A stretch of 64,000 nucleotides of DNA, from assembly GCA_024220505.1 (NCBI GenBank), contig JAKZZE010000023.1, positions 682,001-746,000 of the forward strand, in the 5' to 3' direction. A program made the translations under genes and the position numbers. The notes under the pieces were generated by a model. It was not told the DNA's origin, did no database searches, and saw only the letters and a program-made list of their open reading frames with translations. Each line of letters begins with the position of its first letter. The stretch's first letter is position 1. Shown one piece after another: positions 11,501-23,180 of this stretch. The stretch comes from Rhizopus arrhizus. Lineage: Eukaryota; Mucoromycota; Mucoromycetes; Mucorales; Rhizopodaceae.

Positions 11501-13064
11501 GTAAAAAAGTTTTAAAGAAAAAGTATATTTAAATTGTAAAAGCACATGTTTTTGTATCTCAGAAAATCTTTGACAGATACTTTATGAACGTTGCCAATGG
11601 ATAAAAAGGTAAATTGATGCGAAGAAAAGTGTGGAGAGAACGATTCAATTAGTACTAAACAGACGCGATCTTGAAGACTATTCTACTTTTTGAGTATCAT
11701 TTTTCTTTTTCGGCAAGTGTATATTATTGTTGGTCAATGCTGCCATCATGAGTAAAGCATGGCTCAGATTGAAATTATTCTTTGTATAACAGACGTATGA
11801 ACACTACCCTGTAAGTCAATTTCAATCTGGCAAAACCAATACAGTTTAAAATCATTCGATTTATCAGCAAATATACTACACTTTATGAATTCCATGTAAG
11901 CTTTTGTGTGTGTGTGTATGTGTTTTTGCTGTGACACAGACAGAACAATTGAAACAGCATCGACATTATTGTTCTCTATTTTTGAACCGAGTAATTTAGC
12001 TTTACTTTACAGTAACACGTGTTGAATAGTGTCAGTGATAACTTATTCTTCCTTTTTAGTACATGCATTATACAAGCCTCAATTCATCCTTTAAGAATAT
12101 AAGATAATGATCCATGTAAGCAACTTTTAATGGATCGTTTGAGCATATAAAAATAATTATTCAGTACATAAAATATGGTTATTGAATACCAACCAAACTT
12201 TACTAATGGATTGATAATCAGTGATACATTATAATTATTAAATTTTATAGAATATCCGTCCGTAGAATACTGCAATAGAAAAGATGATGGAGAATGTCAC
12301 TCTACTGAAAAATAATAAAAACAAGCTAAATTTATCCATTTTGCTCATCATTCTTAAATCAAATGGAAGAAGGCTGGGTTAAAAAGAGTCAAAAATGTTT
12401 TCATGTGTTTAAAAATTTACACAAAAAAGATGGCACAGCAATAAAGGACAAACATAGATTCTGAAAATAAATCGAATGTTTTACTGAGTTCTTTACGAGA
12501 AAAAAAAAACTATAAAAAAGAAATAAATGAGATAACCAAGAAAAGTAAAGAGTGTAAACACTTTTCTTGTAAAAAAAAAAGAAGAATGAATTGTTACAAA
12601 TTTGGAATAATAAGGGGGTAAAAGCAAATACAAAAGAAGTATTCAGGAGACACCATTCCCAAAATAGTAACAGAACTTTAAAGAAGGAAATTCGTAGTTT
12701 TAAATAAAGATCTGAGCATCAAAGCCTCTCTTTCTCTTATCCTCTTTCTCTCTTTCCTACCTCTTTCATTCACAGGCTTCTCTTTCTTTTTCTTTCCTAT
12801 CGTTATCAATCTTTTATAAAAAGTATAAGAAATCAATATCAGATCATATAATAAATTTGAGGAAAAGAGGCTTTGAAACATTTTTAAAAAAAAATAACTT
12901 GTATTTGATCCAAAGAGATTATTCATTTTGATTGGTTTACACATTAGATCTACGTCACATTAATTTTTTCCCCCCGTGCTATTACAGTATATAAGAAAAA
13001 ACCTTAGTCTCAAAATAACTATTTTTTATTGAATTATTTTTTCCCCGCCGACCCCTTACCAAAG
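11501..13064. other. Intergenic promoter region of the MADS-box gene
   Basis: No gene is seen. It holds a short GT-rich tract near 11910-11930 and several A-runs. The 12720-12790 pyrimidine-rich stretch (CTCTTTCTC words) looks like a low-complexity repeat. Confidence 0.5.
12988..12995 (+). promoter_or_regulatory. TATA box of the MADS-box gene
   Basis: TATATAAG lies 69 bp upstream of the ATG at 13065, a reasonable distance for a short 5' leader. Confidence 0.45.
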
Positions 13065-13998
13065 ATGTCTCATGATATGAATAACAGTAAATTGTTTGAA
13101 GCAGAGGATCCTGCCAATGACTCTGGTAATGACACTGATTCTGAAAAGCCGGCTAGACGTTCTGGAAGAAGAAAGATTAAGATTGAATATATTGAAGACA
13201 AAAACAGAAGACACATTACTTTTTCTAAAAGAAAAGCTGGTATTATGAAAAAGGTAAACATACATTTTGGGAAATGGCAAGATGATAACCCTTATTAGGC
13301 ATATGAATTAAGTACCTTAACAGGTACTCAGGTATTATTGTTGGTTGTTTCTGAAACTGGATTAGTTTATACTTTTACAACTGTTAAATTACAACCTATT
13401 GTAACAAAACCAGAAGGAAAGAATCTTATTCAAGCTTGTTTAAATGCTCCTGATCCAAACGAGCCTTCTACGGTAAAAAAAAAAAAAAAAAAACAAAAAA
13501 TAATTTTATTTTTTCTCATAAAGCGCATAGTCTGGGGACGCGTCCTATGCTAATACTTCACCCCAAGTAAACGACAAAGCCAAATTTGAAGATACAAAGG
13601 TAATAAAACGTACACATTTTTTCTTCTGATATTCATATGTTCTATAGGTTGAATCAAAGCAAGAATTGGCGCAACCTACAAACACAAGATACGCAGCAGC
13701 ACCAACAGCAACTGGATATGCTTCTTCTCAATACGGTACAAGTACAAATAATACGAATAACCATTTGCCATATAATTATCCTGCATATCAACAATCAAGT
13801 CAGCAGCAGCCATCTCAATATGGTATGCAGCAACCATTTTATGGTAACCAGCAACCCCATTATATGCCACCTCAGCAACAACCATCTCAACAGCAACAAC
13901 AGCCAGGATATTGGCAACAACAACAACCATCTCAACAAAATACGACTAATCCACCTGGTTTAGCAAAACAAGAGGATGAAAAGTCAAGGATGAATTGA
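13065..13998 (+). CDS. MCM1/SRF-type MADS-box transcription factor
   Basis: Sequence-specific regulator of the type I (SRF/Mcm1) class, expected to bind CArG-like CC(A/T)6GG sites as a dimer in the nucleus. Four exons (13065-13253, 13299-13472, 13531-13599, 13648-13998) sum to 783 nt, or 260 aa. Residues about 34-90 form the MADS box: GRRKIKIEYIEDKNRRHITF, SKRKAGIMKK and then AYELSTLTGTQVLLLVVSET after the first intron. The N-terminus is acidic. The C-terminal 110 residues are rich in Gln, Asn, Pro and Tyr, typical of an activation domain (the DNA has CAA/CAG repeats). It is a single clear orthologue of fungal Mcm1/Umc1 factors. The third intron boundary was chosen by frame continuity (PST then SGDASYANTS). 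Confidence 0.9.
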
Positions 13999-16031
13999 TC
14001 TTGTTCTTAATGATTTTTTAATAAAACTTATTTTCTTATATCATTGAATGGTTAAAGAGGAAAGGAGTGAGAAAATAAATGTGATGTTGACACTATTGTC
14101 TACCTATCATACAAATCAATATCCCTTTTAGGACTTGGTAAGTTTGTGTAAAAGATAAAGCAGTGGTTTACATGCTTATCTGCTTTTGGATAAAGAACCA
14201 AATTTGAAAGTACAAAATCTACCAAATTTGTCGTTGGAAATCGCGATTGGCCGGTTAAAGTAACTAATTTCTCCTATTCTGTTTGAAAAATTTGCCAACC
14301 ATTTTCTTTTGTTTCTTTTCGCGCATATCATCTACCATCATCACAGTCAAGTGCCTGCTTACGACTCGCTTTTCTCTTTGCCTGGCCAGATGGCCTGCTT
14401 GTCAATGTCTACCTATGTCCCAGCTTGCTAGAAGAGACATACTTCGAATATGATCTTGTCGTTAATATTTTCATATCCATTCAGATCATTCAGTTTGAAA
14501 ACGCTCAAAAAGACGGCATGTATACAACTTTTGGTGGCTTCTAACACTCCTCTATCAACATCATGCTACACCTAGTAAAGCTCCCCACTAAGACAGAACG
14601 AGTCAACATTCTACAAGCTCAACTATTTCCTACATCCCTTTTATCTTCCTGACGATATACTTCTTTACCATCTGATGTACACATCAAAGGAAGCTATGGT
14701 CAATTTCAGTGGCATAACTTATCAAGGATTGCATTCTGGCAAAGCTTTTCTCAGTTAAATGACATCCTTGTTTTTTTTTTTTCTTCACTAGTCACCTCCA
14801 TATAGTCTGGCATTCGTGATTGATGGCGAATCTGAGCTGCGCGGCATCCAGCCCATGGACGGTCATAGACGTAGCAATCGAGATATTGATAATCCTAGAC
14901 CTGAAATCATCAATAGTAGTATCATGCTCCGCTTGATCTTCGCTACCATCAAGCGATCGTGTGGTATTCCGTCTGCACAGTGGTTCATTATAGAAATGGA
15001 ACCATAATTGTAGATTGCATACTGGACATGGCCTACTACAAAAAGTAAAAAAGGATGTGAATCATTGATGGGAGCTTGCTTTACTTTGGTTATCATAGGA
15101 GGTGGTGCAGCTAGGGTCTTGAATTTGAGAGGAGGCAAGGGGAAATTGAATATGTCAATTTGATTGCAGAAAAGATGGTGGTCTATGATTATACAAATTT
15201 CACAATTGGGAGGAATCAGATCCTGATTGCTGTTATTGCGGTAGTGGTGATGGCAATCACCAACATGCTTCAACTCATGCAAGAGCTGCTTATTTTATTG
15301 GCGTTCACGTCCTAGCACCTCAAGATGGTTTGATTCTTTGCTGAGATTGGTATCAATCACTGACTTGAGATACCACGTCTTCAATAGTGTATCTCGCATT
15401 GCTATTAGCATTTTTTTAACATTCTTGCGTGTCTGATCTTACATCTGTTTCAAGCGAGGTAAGATGAGGATGTTCCAATTGATGGGCAAGATCCGTAGCG
15501 GATCAGGAAGAGAAGGAGGTTAACGTTTCTGTCAAGATGGAGGTCTCCTTTCATAAGAAACCATGTCAGGCATAATAGGTGACATCCTTGGCTTCTTTAA
15601 ATCAAGTGTACCAAGTATGCTCGATTTGCAATCTTTAGATCAATTGAGTTTATTATTCCAAGATCTGAATGGCCTCGACACAGCAACATATTCTAATTGA
15701 GACCAATAAACTTTACCAGATTACAGCCATAACCTCAGAATGCATGTTCGAATACAGGTTTGGTTCCTTTGTTTTAGATTTTTATGTGTAATGATATGCC
15801 ATTTTTTGCTTTTAATGGCTGAATTAAGCCTGTAAGCAATGCGAATTATTCTTTTAAACAAACGAAAGAACTACAGCATACCCCACCATGATCAATGTTA
15901 TATTACAAAACTATTTAAATCAATAGTAATACCAAGATTTGAAATTTTTTTCTTTATTCACAATTGATTTTGTTCAAGCAAAAATTGTCTAAGGTCTAGT
16001 GGTCAATTGAAAGACACTTTGGCAACCAAAT
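13999..16031. other. Gene-poor, probably decayed sequence
   Basis: No intact gene is supported. Between about 14300 and 15400 several non-overlapping open stretches on the plus strand look formerly coding (LPTKTERVNILQAQLFP near 14580, and a Cys/His-rich CCYCGSGDGNHQH near 15230). They are interrupted by stops and frame changes. A Cys/His cluster downstream of such sequence would fit a retrotransposon ORF1, but the similarity is too weak to name it. 15800-16030 is plain AT-rich DNA. Confidence 0.35.
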
Positions 16032-16175
16032 TTACTCGCAGCAGTCAGGGTAATTGTCCAAGTCTCCGTGTTCATCCCAGCAGAAAAATTTTTTCTTCTC
16101 CTTGCTAAGAGGTATAGCAACAATCACTGTAACCAAGGCCAAGATGAGACCAATAGTTCTGATGTTTATAGTCAT
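16032..16175 (-). CDS. Putative small secreted cysteine peptide
   Basis: The frame encodes 47 aa from ATG 16175 (MTINIRTIGLILALVTVIVA) to the stop at 16032. It has a textbook signal peptide: a short polar N-region, a hydrophobic core of about 15 residues, and a small-residue end at VIVA before IPLSK. The predicted mature part is about 27 residues, lysine-rich then acidic, with three Cys (FFCWDE ... PDCCE) at the C-terminus. An in-frame upstream ATG at 16202 would add nine residues, but the later start gives the cleaner signal sequence. A TATAAAAG lies at 16300-16307. I know of no family match. A secreted signal, defence or surface peptide is possible, and an odd cysteine count suggests dimerisation or a free thiol. 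Confidence 0.5.
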   Translation of the reverse strand: MTINIRTIGLILALVTVIVAIPLSKEKKKFFCWDEHGDLDNYPDCCE

Positions 16176-16299
16176 ACGATTTGAGCAAAGAGAAAACAAC
16201 ATACAATTTTTAAGGACAAAACTTTTCGGTTCATTAGTATCACCAGGTCTTAGTATCCTTTTCAGAAAGAAGATACAACATACAAACTCATCTACTCGT

Positions 16300-16307
16300 C
16301 TTTTATA
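16300..16307 (-). promoter_or_regulatory. TATA box candidate for the secreted cysteine peptide
   Basis: TATAAAAG on the minus strand, 98 bp before the upstream ATG and 125 bp before the preferred ATG of the 47-residue peptide. Confidence 0.4.
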
Positions 16308-16912
16308 CTTTTAAAAATTGCATTGCTACACAGGCCGCATTACTATGTACGGAACGACAAGAAATATTTCCTGGCACAGTGTTGTATCGAAAAGCGTGAT
16401 GTGTAGCCAGGCCATATGCCAACCAAAATGGTCAAATATACCATATTCAGCAATAGTTTAAGCGGCTTTTTTTTGTTTCACGAGGGATAAGAAGGGAAGA
16501 AAGGATTACATTTTTTAATATTCAGCAACATTCTAGAATGTTATCAATCGTTAAAGATTTAATATGTCTATAATTAGGCAATTTCTTCTAAATTTGGATG
16601 AAGCAAGACCTTACATGAATCGATTAGCCGAGCTCAATCACGAAAGTCGTATTTGCCTTTTAAGATTTTATACACTTATAATCAGGTAATTCCTTCTAAA
16701 GCTAATTGGTATGGTATATAACACATGCCTTGCATTTTCAATCAGTATAACTCACGCGATGTTATCTACAACGTTCTGTGCTAGTTACAGAATAAATTTA
16801 ATGGTGAGAAATGACCTTTATACAATATGACTCACTCTTCTTCAGCATTTAAAAGAGCATAGTACAATATGAAGATTTGTTTTTCAACTTTTATCGGCTT
16901 AAATACTTGTCT

Positions 16913-17275
16913 ATGGCTAGCTGCATTACCCGCGAAGAATATGAAAGGACCACCGATATCATTGACCTTGATGAATTCGAATGCACATGCCCTAAGATTG
17001 ATTCATTACCTATTACAGACTTTCAAGAAAAGTACGCATCGATAGTTCTGGATGAAGCCAAGAAAACCTTACAGTTTTTCCGGAAACACCTATTTAGACA
17101 TAACCTACGAAAGATCAAAATATTTTATGTGACAGTAGATGACATGAAATTCGTCGTCAAGCATGAATCAGATCATTGGGAAAATACTCTTAAAAAAAAT
17201 AGAAGGAGAAATACACAGAAAATGAGCTACATGAATAATGTATTTTTATCTTTTTTTTTTAATTTCTTCATTTAA
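16913..17275 (+). CDS. Hypothetical protein, unrecognised
   Basis: From ATG 16913 the frame reads MASCITREEYERTTDIIDLD with an acidic, coding-like composition (DEFECTCPKIDSLPITDFQE, then KIFYVTVDDMKFVVKHESDH). The last dozen codons are low-complexity Phe-rich, suggesting that the true 3' end is spliced or lost. It sits directly upstream of a decayed Tc1 element and may itself be a fragment. No family is recognised. Confidence 0.3.
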   Translation: MASCITREEYERTTDIIDLDEFECTCPKIDSLPITDFQEKYASIVLDEAKKTLQFFRKHLFRHNLRKIKIFYVTVDDMKFVVKHESDHWENTLKKNRRRNTQKMSYMNNVFLSFFFNFFI

Positions 17276-17289
17276 ATGAATTTAATCAA

Positions 17290-18180
17290 TCTTAATACTG
17301 TTAGAAAGCCCGAAAAAGAGCTTCTGTCGTCACTTTGCAACGGGTCAAATATACATGTCAGGTCATTGCTAATATTTTGAGCCTTTTCAAATCAGTAGCT
17401 GGTACGGTCATCCGAAAGGCCAAGGAATTTATTATTACCAACCAAAAATGCCCAGGAAAATCAAAGGTACTTATAAGGGATTTAATATACATGAAAATCC
17501 TCTTACGCCGGCAGCCAATGTTCCCAATGGTAGTGCACTGGACCTTATTTTGTGACACCGTGAAGATTACTTTTGGAACCTATCAAAAAGCAGTATCTCA
17601 AGCAAGCTTTTTTTTTCTTACCAAACACTAAAAAATGCCTTCTTAAAGCCTACCATGCTTACAAAAGACGCATAATTTGGGCCGTTGAACATTGAAACAA
17701 AGCAGTTTGGTCAGATGAGTCTTGCTTCTGCCTTTTTGGCAGCAGTGAACTTGGAAGAGTCCTTCAAATGAAGAAAGAAAGGTAGTCTTCGCAGTATATA
17801 ATCCCACAACCAAGTATGTGTATCATTCTGTAATGGTTTGAGGATGTTTTACTGCTGAGAGGGTCGATTCCTTTGTTGTCGTGAATGATACGCTGAACAA
17901 AGACGAATATGTCAACATCTTGAACTAGCATCCCCATCCTTGGATTCAAAAGACATCCCTAGAGGATACGTCTTTCAAAAGTATGGTATCCTTTCCCATA
18001 CGGGATCCTATGCACAGTGGTAGAAGTGGGTAATTGGTATCGACGCCTTTGACATGTGGCCTCTGCAAAACTCTGATCTCAATCCAATTGAGAACATTTT
18101 CAAAATACAGATGATGAGCCGAAAGGATGATTTTTATACACGAGACGATTTGATCCAAGTGCCGAACAAAGGGTAGGCCA
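17290..18180 (+). pseudogene. Decayed Tc1/mariner-like transposase relic
   Basis: Pieces of a Tc1-type transposase can be read in all three plus frames: SVAGTVIRKAKEF, then VWSDESCFCLFGSS (first catalytic Asp), MVWGCFTAE-like FEDVLLL, KYGIPSHTGS-like sequence, and SDLNPIENIF (the D-L-N-P-I-E block at about 18080). Many stops and frame changes separate them. It is a different family from the element at 65-1760. Terminal repeats were not found. Confidence 0.6.
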
Positions 18181-19383
18181 GTATACCCACTGAAATATTA
18201 AAGATTAGTCCACATTATACCAAAAAGATATAGATATGCTCCAAGATCACACAGCTACCCACCCGCTATTAGAATAAAAATCTGTTTTACAACGATAGTT
18301 ATGCCTTTCACGCTTTTTTATATATATTCTTGTTCTTTACTTGTTGTTAGCAATTGCGTAAGTTACAAGATATTGAAAATGAAGCTTCAATTACGCGTGC
18401 CGAACTTTAACCTTGTATTCAGACTTTTTTTCCCGGAAAGGTGCCAGTTCTTTGGGTCCGCCTGAGATAGTTTAACCAATGGTACCAATGAAGAAAGACG
18501 ATATGGAAATTTTGTGTAGTGTAATTTTGCTTTTGCCGACATAAATTTTTGCCAGTGGTGTTTTGGTCATAACGAACAACTTATAATGTTGTGTCTGTTT
18601 TGGTTTGCTTTTTCTTCTTCTCGTTGTAAGGTTTGGGTTTCTTTTATTGATGTTAATTACTCTAGAAACAGAAATAGCCCCAAGGATTGTTTGTGTATAT
18701 TTGTCCTTGCTGTCGGGACCTTGGCGGTAAAGGAGTGGTTCCTTTGCTAAACCATGCCATACTTATTTTCAAATTGGTATGAAAGGCTTATTTGTCTTGA
18801 GGCAGCATAAGAAAAGTTTTGTTGGGCTTTCATAATAATTGGTCTTTATATCTTTAAGCTATCAATAGTTTAGTCAACTTAGCAACATTACGTTTGCTGT
18901 ACGCTTTGCAATAAAACATGCATATGGCTTGCTTACGAATAATGACGACGATCATTTGTTGTGGAATAAAAGAAAAACTATACTAGAGCAGAAAAGTCAG
19001 AAGAAAGATGAAAATAGAATGATTTGGGACAAATGGACCAAGATAAAGGTTATGATAGACCGAACTTCAAATAGAATAAACAAGACTGAGACAAGATAGA
19101 CATTTTAATATTGAAAATTTCTATATAAATATGAATGCTTTATATTGTAATAAACTAAGAAATCCTTAAGAAAATTCACTGAGAAATAAACATTCATGTC
19201 TCACCCTAAGATACTGGCTCGACTTCATATGTAAAACAATAAAATTGTTTAAATCAATTCAGGCAAGCGAAATTGGAAAATCTTAGATAGTCACAATGTG
19301 ACTTTTCTATTCGCCACAAAATTTCTTTTTTTTTTTTCTTTTGTTTTTTTTTGTTTTTTTTGTTTTTAAATTTTGACAGCATT
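18181..19383. other. Intergenic, no gene seen
   Basis: AT-rich sequence with no supported ORF. 19330-19372 is a T-rich run directly upstream of SURF6 and may be part of its core promoter. Confidence 0.5.
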
Positions 19384-20678
19384 ATGGTACAAATTGAATT
19401 GCTTGATTCTCTATCAAATCGTTTGACAAAAGATGTTGAAATATTTGATCATCTCTTAAGGCTTATACCCGCCAAATATTATGTGATGGACAAAAATGAA
19501 CAGTCGGGTGATTCCAAGTTTCAACATAATAAACGTAAAAAGGCACCTAAACAAGCAATTAAAGAGGCAACTAAAAAGGCCAAAAAGGCAAAACTTGATC
19601 CTGACAATGTCAAGACAATCATGGAAGTACAAGAGGAAAAGGCACAACAATTAGAACAAGAAAAGGAAGAAAAAAAGGATGAGGAAGATGAGGATGAATC
19701 TATGGAAATTGATTCTAATGCTTTTAGTGGTCTTGATGATAGTGAATCAATAGCTACTGAATCTACTTCAACAAGTATACAAGAACCAGGTAACGAAAAA
19801 AGAAAGATATATGCGCGTGCAAGCATATTAATCTTTTAACAACCCAAGTGAAACCAATGGAAAAGAGCGATATTACTCAACTACGTAACCGTCTTCATGA
19901 ACGTATCAACCAATTGCGTCAAAAGCGTAACGCTCCAGGAGCGAATACAGCTAACCCAAGAAGTCGGGATGATATTTTGGCTGCTAGAAATAAAAAGAAG
20001 GAAGATAGAAAGAAGGCAATTAAGGCACAAAAAGAAAAGGGTGGAAAAGCACCAACTGAAGAACTTATTCAATTAGACAAGAAGGTAAGCTTAAATAGAG
20101 GATCATAAGACGCTTTATTAAAAACACTTTCATAGACAAATAATACGCCCACTCATCAACGTACAGCTGATTCTATCAAGATGGACGGTGATGTTTTCTT
20201 TGGTAAACTCAGTGTTGGCAAAGAACAGCAAAAGAAAAAGAAAGGACCTACAGATGCCAAGACACAGCTTAAATTAGTTGAAGCAAAGAAGGAAAAACTC
20301 GAAAAGATGAAGCAAGAGGATAAATCAAAAGCACAAGAATTATTAGAAAAAGAAGAATGGAACAAAGTGCTTTCATTAGCAACAGGTGAAAAGGTCAAGG
20401 ATGATCCTAAATTGTTAAAAAAGACAATCAAGAGACAAGAAAAACAAAAGACAAAGAGTGCACAAGAATGGAGGAAGCGTACTGATAAACAAAAGATGGA
20501 TGAAAAGAAGGCAATTAAAAAGAGAGAAGAGAATATAAAGAATAAGATTGAAGAAAAGAAGCTGAAAAGAAAAGGAATAAAGCCAAACAAAAAGAAGGCT
20601 CGTCCAGGTTTTGAAGGTGGTAAACGTAGTAAAGGTGGAAAAGTGTCAAAACCAAATCCTCCCAAGCATAAAAAATAA
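19384..20678 (+). CDS. SURF6/Rrp14 nucleolar ribosome biogenesis protein
   Basis: SURF6-family protein needed for pre-rRNA processing of both subunits in the nucleolus. Three exons (19384-19789, 19849-20084, 20136-20678) sum to 1185 nt, or 394 aa. The N-terminal LLDSLSNRLTKDVEIFDHLL matches the Rrp14 N-terminal domain. The family core follows as TQLRNRLHERINQLRQKRN, then RSRDDILAARNKKKEDRK. The C-terminal half is Lys/Glu-rich with long basic helices (EEWNKVLSLATGEKVKDD and KARPGFEGGKRSKGGK) and ends KHKK. Composition and domain order are as expected. The opposite-strand frame across the last exon is a shadow of the Lys codons. Confidence 0.92.
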
Positions 20679-21054
20679 TCTCCCTTTTTTCACATCTTAT
20701 TTCTTTTCTATATAAAATCAAACAAAAATTATATATCATTATTCATGCTGTACATAGTTATTGTTATCAATGAAATATATTTTATTTCTGCCCTCAGAAA
20801 AAAAAAAAAAAATTAGAGAGAATTGTTTGTGTTTCTTCTAATATAGTAAAAAGGGCATGACTCTAAAGTGATAATCATATTAAAATCAGTTTTATTTGAA
20901 ATCAATACGATTGCCATACAGACTTTCTTTTTTAGGCACTGGACAAAAATTACCTTTTTTAGTTTATTTGTTTACACTACACAAAAACAAATTTGAAAAA
21001 AATAAACATTTGCTCTTTCTTGATCTTCTTTTCTCTTCTCTTTCCATTTATACC

Positions 21055-23047
21055 ATGTCTGAAAATAATATAATCAAAGAAGAAAAGACTGCAGCAGCAC
21101 CAGAAGTTGTCTGTAGAAAATCACGTCCATTACCCAAGATACCTGATCGTGTGTCATCCAAACCTGTGATTCCTTTAGTAGTCGATGGATTCAAAACCCA
21201 AAAGAAACTGACAGCTCAAGAAATATTTCAAATCATCAATATCCAACCTCAAGACGATGTGTACGCGCACAAGACGGAAGTCCCAGTGGATCATCCACCC
21301 AAAAAGCTGATGACGCCTGTATTAGAAGTGGACGAAGAAGAATACTTGACATTGCCTCCAGAGGTTACACTGCATACGCCTAGTCTTGAAAGTAGTCAAA
21401 GCTCTCCTTCAAGTTCACATCTGTCGGTGGAAGAAGTCAAGGAGAACAATGAAATACTGGACAACATCAGTACACTACGCCTGGGATCCGTCGCTGCCGC
21501 GCCTTACACGCAAGAAACGTCTGGGGACTCACTGATGTCGGACGTCGAGCATCTATCAGAGCTCAACCAGGCGCTGATGACACCCACATTCCAACCGACA
21601 AGATCGCCAGAGGAAGAAACCAATCCGTTTATGGTATCACCTATTCCTACCATGACCTCCTTTAGTCTGACGCATGACAAGGCAGCCATCAAAACTTTCC
21701 GAAGGATGGCGACCAAGATCCATGACGCAGAGACACAATTCACCTATGCCAAATATCTTTTACAGCTCGTCTCGTTCTATACCCACAATAACCAAACGGA
21801 CAACGAAGCCATCTCGGCCGCCTCGGCTGAGACTCGAGATCGGTTACAAGAGGAGGCAGAGTATTGGATCGAGAAATTGGCTAAATCGAATCATCCAGAG
21901 GCACTTTATATCAAAGGACACTGGCATCGGTTTGGCAAACGTGATGCGATCGGCTCACAATATAAAAAGGTGAATCATGTCAAGGCATTCAAGTGTTTTC
22001 AGCAAGCGGCCAAGTTGGGATGTATCGAGGCACACTATGAACTGGCAGAATATTATGTGAGCCAAAAGGAATACAAAAAGGCCATCTCAAGTTACCAACT
22101 AGCCGCTTCAAAAAAACATACATTGGCTCTTTATGTAAAACAATCAAACAAAGGATATGAAAATGAACAGTGGCTCACTTTTTTTTTCTTTAGAAAATGG
22201 CTAATATTTTGTTACGTGGCTTGTTGTGTCAAGAAAGAGACGTCCATCAAGGTTTGGCCTTTTTAAAAGAGGCTGCTGATGGAAACCAAGGACAAGAGAG
22301 TGCTCGTTCTGCTTATGATTTGGCTTGTATTTATGCAAGTGATTTGGAAAGCATTGATCTTGAAAGGTAATCACATTGTATAGTTTATTTATAAGTTTTC
22401 CAATGCATATGCATGTAGAAATACAATCCTATCTTCTTTGATGAGTGAACAGCATCAACTTCCTTTAGCCATAAGTTATTTTAAAAAGGCTGATGAACTT
22501 GGTATGGCCACAGCTACATTTCGCTTAGGGAAAATCTATGAACAAGGCCAACTGGGTATCAAGAAAGATGCAGCACAGGCTTTCAAATATTATACAAGAG
22601 CAGCCGAAATGAAATGTCATGAGGCTATGCTGGAGTTATCAAGGTTGTATAAGGATGGAATTCCAGGCTATTTGAATGCTCATCCCATGATGGCATACAA
22701 GTGGTGTCTTTATGCTACTGAAAATGGAAACGAAATTGCTGAATATACATTAGGGTAAAGACTGTGATTTTTGTTGCTATTGCTCATACTTTTTTTTACA
22801 TAGCTGTTACCATGAAGATGGTATTGGTATATGCCCAAATTACTCTCAGGCATTGGAATGGTTTACGAAATCAGCATCAAAAGGGTATCGACCAGCAGAA
22901 GATAAGCTGAATATTCCTTGTAATAAGCGAAAGAGTATTGTGATTAACAGTAAAAGAAAGAGAAATAAGCGGTACTACGAAGAAAGTATTCGTATAGCTG
23001 AATTATCAAGAAAAGCAAAAGCAGAGAATGATTGCCATATTATGTAA
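21055..23047 (+). CDS. Skt5/Chs4-like Sel1-repeat chitin synthase regulator with CaaX end
   Basis: Four exons (21055-22134, 22194-22366, 22419-22754, 22804-23047) sum to 1833 nt, or 610 aa. The first 200 residues are Pro/Ser-rich and probably disordered. From about residue 205 onward there are Sel1-type TPR repeats: EALYIKGHWHRFGKRDAIGS, KAFKCFQQAAKLGCIEAHYE, TATFRLGKIYEQGQLGIKKD, EAMLELSRLYKDGIPG and SQALEWFTKSASKGYRPAED. The protein ends in CHIM, a prenylation box also present in yeast Chs4/Skt5, which activates chitin synthase at bud necks. Function is inferred from the repeat type plus the CaaX end. An unrelated Sel1 protein remains possible. Confidence 0.8.
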
Positions 23048-23180
23048 AATATATCACCCTTTAATATTAGAATATTATAATTATTGTTTAATAAATGTAT
23101 AAAAATATATTTTTATGAAATTACAATATTGAGGGTATGCAAGATATATATGTTTTGTAATAATATTCTATAAAAGAAAT

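Noticed and set aside
15985..16035. tRNA-like GGTCTAGTGGTCAA word
   Set aside because: It resembles an A box, but no B box or cloverleaf can be drawn downstream.
20156..20665. 169-codon minus-strand Phe/Ser-rich frame
   Set aside because: It mirrors the AAG/GAA-rich Lys-Glu codons of SURF6.
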